A stretch of 64,000 nt of DNA, from the NCBI RefSeq assembly GCF_900115105.1, contig NZ_FOYP01000001.1, forward strand, positions 443,472 to 507,471, read 5' to 3'. The position numbers and the translations under genes were made by a program. Positions 44,367 through 51,767 of the stretch are shown one piece after another. Each line of letters begins with the position of its first letter. Position 1 is the stretch's first letter. The notes below the pieces were generated by a model. The model was not told the DNA's origin. It saw only the letters and a list, made by a program, of their open reading frames with translations, and searched no databases. Origin of the DNA: Yoonia tamlensis. GTDB lineage: Bacteria; Pseudomonadota; Alphaproteobacteria; Rhodobacterales; Rhodobacteraceae.

Positions 44367-44771
44367 ATGATCGGTCGCCTGAACCATGTCGCAATCGCTG
44401 TTCCGGATCTTGAAGCTGCCAGCGCGCAATACCGGACAATGCTTGGCGCCGACGTCGGCGCGCCACAAGATGAACCCGACCACGGGGTGACAGTGGTTTT
44501 TGTGACCCTGCCCAATACAAAGATCGAATTTCTATACCCGTTGGGCGATGCATCCCCGATTCAGGGGTTTTTGGACAAAAATCCTGCCGGAGGTATTCAC
44601 CACATGTGTTACGAGGTGGAAAATATCATTGCGGCCCGCGATCATCTTGTCACCGAAGGCGCGCGCGTCTTGGGCAGTGGAGAGCCGAAAATCGGCGCCC
44701 ACGGCAAACCCGTCCTTTTTCTGCATCCCAAGGATTTCCAAGGCTGCCTGATCGAACTTGAAGAGGTCTAG
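44367..44771 (+). CDS. mce: Methylmalonyl-CoA epimerase
   Basis: A 134-residue vicinal-oxygen-chelate metalloenzyme that interconverts (R)- and (S)-methylmalonyl-CoA in propionate metabolism. Metal-binding positions are seen in RLNHVAIAVPDL (first histidine), GIHHMCYEVENI, and the C-terminal LIELEE. GAGGAG lies eight bases upstream of the ATG. In related genomes mce is directly followed by a DUF1467 gene; here a TetR/SDR pair lies between them. Its stop overlaps the convergent SDR stop by 4 bp. Confidence 0.93.
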   Translation: MIGRLNHVAIAVPDLEAASAQYRTMLGADVGAPQDEPDHGVTVVFVTLPNTKIEFLYPLGDASPIQGFLDKNPAGGIHHMCYEVENIIAARDHLVTEGARVLGSGEPKIGAHGKPVLFLHPKDFQGCLIELEEV

Positions 44772-45502
44772 CGCAGCATTCTTGCGACAAGCCTTGGTGC
44801 GATGCGGTTGAGTAGCGGCAAAAGCCGTGCTTTGCCGACCCAGATCCGGTGCTTGCCGCCTATGATGCCTGCGATGATTTGTGCAGCAGCCTGATCTGGG
44901 CTGATCTTGCCGCTGCCGCGCCCTGCGGTCATATCGGTGTCGACCATCGGCAGGATCACTTCGGCGACGGTCATCTGCGGACAATGGGTTTGCGCCTGAT
45001 AGCGGAACCCGGTCGTAAAGCTGGAAAGTGCTGCCTTGGTCGCGCTGTAGACAGGTGCGCGTTCTTTGGGAGAAATAGCCACGCCCGACGTCATATTCAC
45101 CACAAACGGGGCCGGTGCCTGACGCAGCCGCACTAAAAGACGTGTCGTCAGCGCAATAGCTGCGGTGACATTTAGCGCAATTTCAATAGAGCTAGGGTCG
45201 CGCGGCGCGGGATCGGTGAAATAGTCCTGTTCGATCTGTATCGCGGCGTTATTGATAAGCCCGTCAATTTGCTTTGGGAGTGCTTCGCATAGCGCATGCC
45301 GGTCTGAGGGATCGGCAAGATCGCAGCGCAAGGACGTGAATGCGGGCCCCAACTTTGCCGCCATCGCGACAAGCGCGGATTGGTCGCGCGCAACGCCGAT
45401 AACATCTGCACCTTTTGCGACAAGCTGCCCGGCTAACGCCCGGCCAATACCGCGCGTCGCGCCGGTGACCACGATGGTTTTGCCCGATAGTTCACGCTGC
45501 AT
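44768..45502 (-). CDS. SDR-family oxidoreductase
   Basis: A 244-residue classical short-chain dehydrogenase. The NAD(P) loop TGATRGIG is at residues 11-18, NNAA in GLINNAAIQ, the catalytic serine in NMTSGVAIS and YxxxK in YSATK. The start at 45502 has GAGGG about nine bases upstream; longer in-frame versions lack support. The C-terminal 50 residues carry a hydrophobic segment (RLLPLLNRIAPRLVARML), as in DltE- or Sniffer-like SDRs. It diverges from a TetR gene, which is its likely regulator, and the two appear to be inserted between mce and DUF1467. Confidence 0.88.
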   Translation of the reverse strand: MQRELSGKTIVVTGATRGIGRALAGQLVAKGADVIGVARDQSALVAMAAKLGPAFTSLRCDLADPSDRHALCEALPKQIDGLINNAAIQIEQDYFTDPAPRDPSSIEIALNVTAAIALTTRLLVRLRQAPAPFVVNMTSGVAISPKERAPVYSATKAALSSFTTGFRYQAQTHCPQMTVAEVILPMVDTDMTAGRGSGKISPDQAAAQIIAGIIGGKHRIWVGKARLLPLLNRIAPRLVARMLR

Positions 45503-45656
45503 TTTCAAAGCCCTCATACCCGTTTTCGCAGGTGGGTATAATGCCCAGAAATTTGAACGCGGGTTCTGTAAAACCTGACGTGTCGCGTCGTGCTTGGCGA
45601 TCCACAGCAAGCCGATCGGGGCGGGCAGGGAGATGTAAAAAGGCGGTGAATTTCAT
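45492..45656 (-). CDS. Possible small protein overlapping the SDR start
   Basis: A 54-codon ORF beginning MKFTAFLHLPARPDRLAVD with AAAGGA nine bases before its ATG, which is a better ribosome-binding site than the SDR has. It ends 11 bases inside the SDR gene in another frame, a spacing that would couple translation. No family is recognised and the composition (Arg/Pro-rich) is not clearly protein-like; it may be the stump of an earlier gene joined by deletion to its present context. Confidence 0.3.
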   Translation of the reverse strand: MKFTAFLHLPARPDRLAVDRQARRDTSGFTEPAFKFLGIIPTCENGYEGFENAA

Positions 45657-45738
45657 GCTGTATCCTTTGACGCTTGTTGGTTGCGCAAAGATGTGAGTAA
45701 ATGCTCAGGTTCTCAACTCGCATTCAGGGGCTGTTGCC

Positions 45739-46329
45739 ATGACATCGCATCAACCAAGAAAATCAGCGCAGCAGGGCCGCGCCAAGGCAACGATGGCGGC
45801 AATTGTCGAGGCGGCTGCTCGTCTTCTTGAGACACAAGGCGGAGCGCGATTGACCACAAACCATGTCGCCGAACTGGCGGGTGTCAGCATCGGCACATTG
45901 TACCAATATTACCCCAATAAAGAGGCGGTGATCGCCGCAGTGCTGCGCCGCGAAAAGGCTGCGTTACTCGCCGGATTTGAGGATATCATTGCACGCGGTC
46001 TTGGGCCGAAATCCACGATTGATGCGCTGATTGATGCGACCTTGGCACATCAGTATACACGCCCGCGCTTGGCGCTCGCGCTCGAGTATATTGAGCCCGA
46101 ATTGGGCCTTCTGGTCGAAGATCATGCCCGCGACCGCAGATTAGTTGCGCTTGTGGCGCAGGTTGTCATCGAGGTGGCACCCGATGCCGACGCACGCGCG
46201 GCGCAGGATCTGGTGGCGATCTGTCGTGCGATTACCAATACAGCTGCCATGTCAGGTGAAACTGACCCGACGGCGATTGCGCCGCGCCTGCACCGCGCGG
46301 TTTCCGGCTATTTGGGGCTGCACGCCTAG
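45739..46329 (+). CDS. TetR-family transcriptional regulator
   Basis: A 196-residue TetR regulator. The helix-turn-helix lies at about residues 35-60 (TTNHVAELAGVSIGTLYQYYPNKEAV), followed by a ligand-binding helical domain ending GLHA. It is divergent from the SDR gene with an 80- to 236-bp intergenic stretch depending on the true SDR start, in which an AATGC...GCATT inverted repeat (about 45699-45724) is a possible operator. The ligand is unknown. The DUF1467 gene follows on the same strand. Confidence 0.92.
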   Translation: MTSHQPRKSAQQGRAKATMAAIVEAAARLLETQGGARLTTNHVAELAGVSIGTLYQYYPNKEAVIAAVLRREKAALLAGFEDIIARGLGPKSTIDALIDATLAHQYTRPRLALALEYIEPELGLLVEDHARDRRLVALVAQVVIEVAPDADARAAQDLVAICRAITNTAAMSGETDPTAIAPRLHRAVSGYLGLHA

Positions 46330-46404
46330 AAGATTTTGCGCAGATTTACTTGCGTGATCGCAAGAACAGCCTATTTAGCAAGACAAGCATTGAAAGGATT
46401 ACCC

Positions 46405-46692
46405 ATGGGCCCCACGTCAGCTATTGTTCTATTTGCCGTTGTCTGGGCGATGGTGTTCTTCATCGTGCTGCCTTTGCGGATGCAAACCCAAGGCGAGGCG
46501 GGCGCTGTCACGCCAGGGACCCCGTCATCGGCGCCCGCAAACCCGCAGATTAAGCGTAAGGCGATCATCACCACGCTTTGGGCGGTGCCGATCTGGGCGC
46601 TGATTGCAGGCACAATCCTGTCGGGTGCGATCTCTGTGCGCGATCTGGATTGGTTCAACCGGATGGCGACGCCCGATCTGAACGCCGACTAA
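46405..46692 (+). CDS. DUF1467 family membrane protein
   Basis: A 95-residue protein with two transmembrane helices (residues 5-25 and about 52-74) joined by a polar loop QTQGEAG...QIKRKAI, matching DUF1467. The family is small, alphaproteobacterial, of unknown function, and usually linked to mce. The ATG at 46405 has AAAGGA eight bases upstream. Its 3' end overlaps the convergent EI24 gene by 38 bp, an unusually long tail-to-tail overlap. Confidence 0.85.
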   Translation: MGPTSAIVLFAVVWAMVFFIVLPLRMQTQGEAGAVTPGTPSSAPANPQIKRKAIITTLWAVPIWALIAGTILSGAISVRDLDWFNRMATPDLNAD

Positions 46693-47368
46693 GCGCATGA
46701 TAGATATGGGTGAATGTGGCCGCGCCAAGGATCGGAATGATCAGGTTCACCAGCGGGATCGTCAGCGGTAGCGCCATCAGGCACCCAGCGACCCAGATTG
46801 TTCCTTGGTACTGCCTGGCCAGCGATTTTGCGCCCGCCCGCCCGATCCGCCGCATCGCGGCAAGCTGGAAATATTCGCGCCCCAAAAGATAGCCGTTCAT
46901 CGCGTAAAAGATGAATACGGCAGCAAAAGGCATCACCATATAAAGCACAAACGCAAGGATATTGGCCGCGACGAGTATCCCAAAGAAATTGACCGTGTCG
47001 TGCAGCCCTTCAAAGAACCCGACAGCCGGTGTTGGCGGCAGGTTTGGAAAGTGTTTTTCCTCGACGGCATCGGCGACCTCGTCCAAGAATAGCGACGTGA
47101 TGACCGATGCGACGGGGATCATCAGGAAAACCGACAAGAAAAGCATCAAGATCAGCGACCCGAACCCCAAAAGATCCCCGAACCATGTGATTTCGACATC
47201 GCCGGGCAGGGTGATCGGATCAGAGGCGAGCCAGTCGATCAACCCCAAAAGCCCCGCGTAACAGCCGATCAGCAGGGCAATCGTGATCCCGATCCCGCGC
47301 CAAAGCACCGATTGGAACCGTGGATCAGGCAGTTGCGATACTGCCTTGAAAAACGCGGTGAAAATCAT
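46655..47368 (-). CDS. EI24-domain (CysZ-like) membrane protein
   Basis: A 237-residue polytopic membrane protein with an EI24/CysZ-type domain. Four or five long hydrophobic segments are seen, with the family's FFEGLHDTVNFFGILVAANI and FYAMNGYLLGREYFQLAAMRR blocks. In gamma-proteobacteria CysZ imports sulfate, but the alphaproteobacterial EI24 proteins lack linkage to cysteine genes and may do something else. It overlaps the nitroreductase stop by 4 bp (ATGA). The last residues read through the convergent DUF1467 gene. Confidence 0.85.
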   Translation of the reverse strand: MIFTAFFKAVSQLPDPRFQSVLWRGIGITIALLIGCYAGLLGLIDWLASDPITLPGDVEITWFGDLLGFGSLILMLFLSVFLMIPVASVITSLFLDEVADAVEEKHFPNLPPTPAVGFFEGLHDTVNFFGILVAANILAFVLYMVMPFAAVFIFYAMNGYLLGREYFQLAAMRRIGRAGAKSLARQYQGTIWVAGCLMALPLTIPLVNLIIPILGAATFTHIYHALSRRSDRASPSG

Positions 47369-47943
47369 GCCTTGGCCCAAGTTGTGATTGCATCCAGATC
47401 AGGGCGGGGCCGTTCGGGTGGCACATTGGTTTCGGTCCCAAGGTGAATAAAACCCGCAATTTTTTCGTGATCTGCAAGCCCCAATGCGTCACGGATGAAT
47501 GTCCGGTCGTGGCTGGCCCAACCGGACAGCCAATTGGCCCCCCAACCGGCGGCAAGCCCCGCGTTGACCAAGGCCAAGCATACCGCGCCTGCAGAATAGA
47601 CCTGTTCGATTTCGGGCACTTTGTCAGAAACCACGGGTGCGGACACGACGGCCACCGCTAGGTTTGAATTGGCAAATTGCGCGTGGTTCTTGGCGATCTT
47701 ATCGGGATCAATGCCCAATTCGGTGCCGCGCTGTTCCACCTTTGCTGCCAGCCGGTCAAGTGCGGGCTTTTCCAGAACAATAAAGCGCCAAGGCTCCAGC
47801 TTGCCGTGATCGGGCGTGCGGGCGGCGGCCGTCAGCAGCGTTTCCAGCGCCGCGCGGTCCGGCACTGGCGTGGTCAGCGTTTTGGCCGGACACGACCGGC
47901 GGTTCAGCAAGAAATCAAGGGCGGCTTGGTTCAAAGTGGGCAT
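47365..47943 (-). CDS. Nitroreductase-family protein (YdjA-like)
   Basis: A 192-residue FMN-dependent nitroreductase-like protein. The N-terminal LNRRSCPAKTLT arginine/serine block binds FMN phosphate, followed by AAARTPDHGKLEPWRFIVLE and the GWGANWLSGW segment typical of the short YdjA branch. The ATG at 47943 has AGGA nine bases upstream; the longer in-frame version is unlikely. It is coupled by overlap to the EI24 gene. Physiological substrate unknown; flavin-dependent reduction of a quinone or nitro compound is the family expectation. Confidence 0.88.
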   Translation of the reverse strand: MPTLNQAALDFLLNRRSCPAKTLTTPVPDRAALETLLTAAARTPDHGKLEPWRFIVLEKPALDRLAAKVEQRGTELGIDPDKIAKNHAQFANSNLAVAVVSAPVVSDKVPEIEQVYSAGAVCLALVNAGLAAGWGANWLSGWASHDRTFIRDALGLADHEKIAGFIHLGTETNVPPERPRPDLDAITTWAKA

Positions 47944-48047
47944 ATCAGGTCCTGCAATTGGTCGCGCTACAGATATGACTGCCCAAGCGCGCTGACAACC
48001 CGTGCGCGGCTTGATAGTCTGGGCAAGCGGCAATCAAGGAGAGCGCA

Positions 48048-48623
48048 GTGGAGGTCAATCTGGACAGGGTAGAGAGTTTCACGACACCCGATGAATTCTG
48101 TGGCTGGCTGTCGGTTTATCATGGGCAAGCGCCTGAACTGTGGATCAAGATTTACAAGAAGGCGTCAAAAATCCCCTCGATTGATTGGGAGCAAGCGGTG
48201 ATCGAAGCGCTGGCTTGGGGCTGGATCGACGGGATCAAGAAATCCAACGATGCTGTGTCCTATTACCAGCGGTTTACCCCGCGCCGCGCGCGATCAAACT
48301 GGTCGCAGAAAAACTGCGATCATGTGGAAGCATTGCTGAAGGCGGGTCGGATGCAGGCGCCGGGGTTGGCACAGGTTGACGCGGCCAAGGCGGACGGGCG
48401 CTGGGATCAGGCCTATGCAGGGTCGGGCACGATGGAAATTCCGGCTGATTTTCTTGCGGAATTGGCGGATAACCCCGACGCGCAGGCGTTCTATCAGACG
48501 TTAAGCCGCAGCAATATCTTTGCGATTTACCACCGGTTGCATTCCGCAAAACGCCCGCAAACGCGCGAAACACGTATGGCCAAGATATTGGAAGCCTTGG
48601 CGCGGGGCGAAAAGCCGGTTTAG
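48048..48623 (+). CDS. YdeI/OmpD-associated family protein
   Basis: A 191-residue cytoplasmic protein of the YdeI (OmdA) family, with the family-typical YHGQAPELWIKIYKK, EALAWGWIDGIKKSNDAVSYYQRFTPRRARSNWSQKN and C-terminal AKRPQTRETRMAKILEALARGEKP blocks. It starts with GTG, with AAGGAGAG five to ten bases upstream. In enteric bacteria members have been linked to envelope stress and peptide resistance, but the mechanism is unknown. It is monocistronic and converges on the deacetylase gene. Confidence 0.85.
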   Translation: MEVNLDRVESFTTPDEFCGWLSVYHGQAPELWIKIYKKASKIPSIDWEQAVIEALAWGWIDGIKKSNDAVSYYQRFTPRRARSNWSQKNCDHVEALLKAGRMQAPGLAQVDAAKADGRWDQAYAGSGTMEIPADFLAELADNPDAQAFYQTLSRSNIFAIYHRLHSAKRPQTRETRMAKILEALARGEKPV

Positions 48624-48630
48624 CGGTGTG

Positions 48631-49728
48631 CTACAATGCTGCTTCCATCGCGCCGATCACGCCGTCCAGATAGGCATCAAACCCTGCGTCCGGCTGGCGC
48701 AAGGGAAAGACCTCTGCGAACGGGTCGGGGGCGCTGATCGTGCTGCACGACAGGGTTTGCAGCACCGCATGGCCGCAAAACGGCACATAGGTTTCGGAAT
48801 AGCCGCCTTCGTGGACCAAAAGCAGTTTGCCGCCGCAGATATCGCCCGCGAGCGCCATGACCTGCGCCGTCATTTGCGCAAATGTATCTGCCGTGGCCAG
48901 CATCCGCCCCAAGGGGTCATTGGCCGCCGCGTCATAGCCGCAAGCGATGATCAGCACATCGGGCGCATAGGCGCGGATCGCGGGCAGGGCCAGCCTGTCC
49001 ATCGCGGCAAGATAGCCCTTGTGGCCCGTGCCCGGCGGCAGCGGGATATTGAGATTGTAACCTGCCCCTGCACCCGTGCCACGGTCAGAAAATGCGCCCG
49101 TGTCCATCGGATAGTTGCGGTCTTGGTGGATTGATACGGTCAGCACGTCATCGCGGTCGTAAAACACGGCTTCGGTCCCGTTGCCGTGATGCACATCCCA
49201 ATCGAGCACGGCAAAGCGCTGGGCAAGGCCCGCGGCACGGGCGGCCTCGATCGCGATGCCGATGTTATTGAGCAGGCAGAACCCGTTGGGATAATCCGGC
49301 AGGCAATGGTGGCCGGGCGGGCGCGACAGTGCGTAGGCGTTGGTCAAATCGCCTGTCAGCACCGCCGCAAGCGCGGTTTTCGCGATGCCAGCGGAGAGTG
49401 CGGCCAGTTCGTAACCACCCGGGCCAAATGGGGTGCGCCGCCCCAATTCACCGCCGCCCGCGTCGGAAAGGGCTTTGAATTCATCAAGATAATGCGCCGG
49501 ATGCACCCGCAATAGATCGTCGCGTGTAGCCATTTCCGCGCCGCGCATATCCAGATCACGCGCAAGCCCCGTGACTTCGATCAGGTTTTTCAGGCGGCGT
49601 TTGGTTTCAGGGCTTTCGGGCAGGCCACCGTCAAGCGGCTGCACCAAACCGCCAACCGGCAGCATCCCTGCATAATTGCCGCCGCCGTGCCAAAAACTAC
49701 GTTCGTCCCAGAAAAATCCCGTGGTCAT
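48631..49728 (-). CDS. Histone deacetylase-family hydrolase
   Basis: A 365-residue zinc hydrolase of the arginase/deacetylase fold (class II HDAC / acetylpolyamine amidohydrolase branch). The catalytic His pair is in SRPPGHHCLPD, the zinc ligands in DWDVHHGNGT and CGYDAAANDPLG, and the glycine-rich HEGGYSETYVP follows. The N-terminal MTTGFFWDERSFWHGGGN is the usual start of this bacterial subfamily, whose members deacetylate acetylpolyamines or small acetylated amines. With homospermidine synthase in the same window a polyamine role is possible but unproven. The start at 49728 is favoured over 49740. Confidence 0.88.
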   Translation of the reverse strand: MTTGFFWDERSFWHGGGNYAGMLPVGGLVQPLDGGLPESPETKRRLKNLIEVTGLARDLDMRGAEMATRDDLLRVHPAHYLDEFKALSDAGGGELGRRTPFGPGGYELAALSAGIAKTALAAVLTGDLTNAYALSRPPGHHCLPDYPNGFCLLNNIGIAIEAARAAGLAQRFAVLDWDVHHGNGTEAVFYDRDDVLTVSIHQDRNYPMDTGAFSDRGTGAGAGYNLNIPLPPGTGHKGYLAAMDRLALPAIRAYAPDVLIIACGYDAAANDPLGRMLATADTFAQMTAQVMALAGDICGGKLLLVHEGGYSETYVPFCGHAVLQTLSCSTISAPDPFAEVFPLRQPDAGFDAYLDGVIGAMEAAL

Positions 49729-49793
49729 GCCAGCCCCCAATTGTTCAGGGCAGCTTCGCCGGAAATGGCAGAATAATGCAAGCGAAACTGGGG

Positions 49794-50027
49794 CTAGGGT
49801 TTGCGCAGGCGGTAGGCGCCTTCGGGCAGGTCAAGTGCCGCCTGAAGGTCGCGCAATTGGCTGAACGACAATGTGATCTGGACCGGTTGGTCACTGCGCG
49901 TGTCGATCTGCGTGACGGTGATGCAATCATCAAATGCGCTGACAATCACATCCTCGCGCAACGGCGCGGCCCCTTCATCAACCAAGGTCACCACGGTTGC
50001 ATCATAATCGTGTTCTACAGTAAACAT
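49794..50027 (-). CDS. Small conserved-looking hypothetical protein
   Basis: A 77-residue acidic, cytoplasmic protein that I do not recognise. The sequence alternates beta-strand-like segments (VEHDYDATVVTLVDE, DVIVSAFDDCITVTQID) with a C-terminal helix (LSFSQLRDLQAALDL), suggesting one compact domain. Length, start codon and codon use look genuine. Neighbours are the deacetylase downstream and hemolysin III upstream, all on the minus strand; the 66-bp gap to the deacetylase allows co-transcription. No function is proposed. Confidence 0.65.
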   Translation of the reverse strand: MFTVEHDYDATVVTLVDEGAAPLREDVIVSAFDDCITVTQIDTRSDQPVQITLSFSQLRDLQAALDLPEGAYRLRKP

Positions 50028-50094
50028 GGGATCACTCTAGCGCGGCAGATCAAGCCGCGCAATATTGGCAACCATCGCCCTGCGCTGTGCAAAA

Positions 50095-50754
50095 CTATGC
50101 GCCAAACGCCATGGCGTTTGCGATTTCGTGCAGGCTGATCGTGATGGCCGCGAAAAAACAGGCCGATGCCGCCACGACGAACCCGTGCCAAATGGCATTG
50201 GAAAACCGCATGTTTTCAGCGGCATAAAAGATTACGCCCAAGCTATATGTCAGCCCGCCAACGGTGATCAGCGCCATCGCGGCCGCAGGCACAATGTCCC
50301 AAAGCGACCAGATCAAAAGCACGCTGAGCCATCCCATAACGAGATAGAGCAGCGGCCCGAACCGCCCCGGCGTGCGCCAGAAGAACAGTTTGATCACCAT
50401 GCCCATCGCCGCAAGACCCCAGATGATCCCCAAAACAAGGTAGGCAAAACCGCTGCCGATCATCACGACAAGCGGCGTATAGGTGCCCGCAATTTTCAGG
50501 TAGATCGCGGCATGATCAAAGCGCCGCAATACAGGGCGGATCCGTTCCCACGGCGTCATATGATACATGGCAGAAGCCACAAAAGTCGCAATCAGCGTGG
50601 CGCCATAGATCGCCACCGCCGCGATATGACCTGCACTGCCGATCCCCGTGGCCCAGACAATCAGCAAGACCGCGCCGGACAGCGCCCCGATAACGCCTAG
50701 GGCGTGTATAGCCCCGTCGGCGATACGTTCTGCGCGTGAATAGGTCGGGTACAT
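50095..50754 (-). CDS. Hemolysin III / PAQR-family membrane protein
   Basis: A 219-residue seven-helix membrane protein of the HlyIII/PAQR superfamily. Conserved zinc-site positions are visible: SAMYHMTP in the second helix region with serine and histidine, DHAAIYLKIAGTYTP, and a C-terminal HGFVVAAS/H pair. The ATG at 50754 gives the expected MYPTYSRAERIADGAIHALG start; upstream in-frame codons run into the divergent dgkA region and are not part of the gene. Bacterial members are thought to act in membrane homeostasis rather than haemolysis. Confidence 0.9.
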   Translation of the reverse strand: MYPTYSRAERIADGAIHALGVIGALSGAVLLIVWATGIGSAGHIAAVAIYGATLIATFVASAMYHMTPWERIRPVLRRFDHAAIYLKIAGTYTPLVVMIGSGFAYLVLGIIWGLAAMGMVIKLFFWRTPGRFGPLLYLVMGWLSVLLIWSLWDIVPAAAMALITVGGLTYSLGVIFYAAENMRFSNAIWHGFVVAASACFFAAITISLHEIANAMAFGA

Positions 50755-50866
50755 AGCAAATCCAATCGGTTGCCACCAGCCTAGGCGCCGCTTACATTTG
50801 GTCAATTGTTCCGTCGGGTCACAGATTACCCGCGACATGTAAAGAAACCGTGAAGCCGGAGAGTAA

Positions 50867-51226
50867 ATGATGTTGCAGCAAATCATACGCGTGAAACAAC
50901 GGGCGGTTTGGTCGTGGGACGGGTTCTTGCACGTCTGGAAAACCGAAGGGTCTTTGACGCAATGGATTGTTATGAATGTGGCTTTCGGGGTGTTGGCGCT
51001 GGTCCTGCCGCTGACCGCAGGTGAACGCGGGATGCTTTTGATGGGCGGGATCATGGTGCTGGCGGCGGAATGTATGAACACGGCGATTGAACGGGTGGTC
51101 GATGATATCAGCACCGATAAACGCGATGCGGCCAAACAGGCCAAGGATTGCGGGTCGGCTGCGGTGGCGGTCACGGCGATTGGCGTGGGTGTGGCTTGGG
51201 TCTGTGTGATCGCCCGCCTACTGTGA
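50867..51226 (+). CDS. dgkA: Diacylglycerol kinase
   Basis: A 119-residue integral membrane kinase with three transmembrane helices, recycling diacylglycerol to phosphatidic acid. The catalytic signature AAECMNTAIERVVDDIS around residues 66-82 is exact for the prokaryotic DAGK family, and the C-terminal KDCGSAAVAVTAI motif also fits. GGAGAG lies five bases before the ATG. The gene overlaps the next by 4 bp (GTGA), suggesting coupling. Confidence 0.95.
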   Translation: MMLQQIIRVKQRAVWSWDGFLHVWKTEGSLTQWIVMNVAFGVLALVLPLTAGERGMLLMGGIMVLAAECMNTAIERVVDDISTDKRDAAKQAKDCGSAAVAVTAIGVGVAWVCVIARLL

Positions 51227-51573
51227 AAATCATCCAGAATGTCGTCAGCGACCGCGGGTCAAAATACGCGGTTTCGGGTGGGCCAGTTGGCACGCCCGAT
51301 GAGGCGCGTGATTTCATTAAAGGGCTGTGCCGTAACAAGAAATTCGCCAAGGCCACGCATAATACATGGGCCGTTTTGTTGCCCGATGCGCCGCTAAAGA
51401 ACGACGACGGCGAAAGCGGTGCGGGCATGGTGATTTTACGGATGCTCGAGCGCGAAGACCTGCAAAACCATATCATCGTGGTGACGCGCTGGTACGGCGG
51501 CAAACACCTCGGCGGAGACCGCTTCCGCCATGTGCAAGACTGCGTGCGGACGTATATTGAGGATATGGATTAA
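51223..51573 (+). CDS. YigZ/IMPACT-family protein (UPF0029)
   Basis: A 116-residue protein of the IMPACT/YigZ N-terminal family. The characteristic ATHNTWA, NDDGESGAGMVILRMLER and VVVTRWYGGKHLGGDRFRHV motifs are present. It starts with GTG overlapping the dgkA stop. It lacks the C-terminal ferredoxin-like domain found in Escherichia coli YigZ, so it is a short form. The family may bind nucleic acid or translation factors; no activity is established. Confidence 0.85.
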   Translation: MKIIQNVVSDRGSKYAVSGGPVGTPDEARDFIKGLCRNKKFAKATHNTWAVLLPDAPLKNDDGESGAGMVILRMLEREDLQNHIIVVTRWYGGKHLGGDRFRHVQDCVRTYIEDMD

Positions 51574-51616
51574 CCGCGCGGACGGGTGCGTTGCGTATAA
51601 GTAGTGCTTATCAGTA

Positions 51617-51696
51617 GGGCAGCGCTTGGACCTCGGGGAGGAAGCGAAGCGCCCTCCCCATGGGGGAGGTCCGGGCGCTGCCCGGCTTTGCCGGGC
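51617..51696. repeat. Complex palindromic intergenic repeat
   Basis: An outer 17-bp stem (51617-51633 with 51667-51683; two G-U wobbles) encloses GGGGAGG/CCTCCCC, which can also pair the other way as CCTCCCC-ATG-GGGGAGG (51653-51669). A second hairpin, GCCCGGC-TTT-GCCGGGC, follows at 51680-51696. It resembles REP-like dispersed elements. It sits exactly at the left edge of the AT-richer orphan gene. Confidence 0.7.
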
Positions 51697-51767
51697 TGAT
51701 TTGAGTTGTAAATGGCTAATTTGAGAGAGTATGCTTTGGTTGCATTTGTTGAATTGGAATTGCGCTT

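Noticed and set aside
44238..44483. Extended N-terminus of the response regulator
   Set aside because: The extension is antisense to the mce gene start and lies upstream of a strong AAGGAG site.
50755..51174. Long N-terminal extension of hemolysin III
   Set aside because: It is antisense to dgkA and not family-like; the ATG at 50754 gives the standard length.
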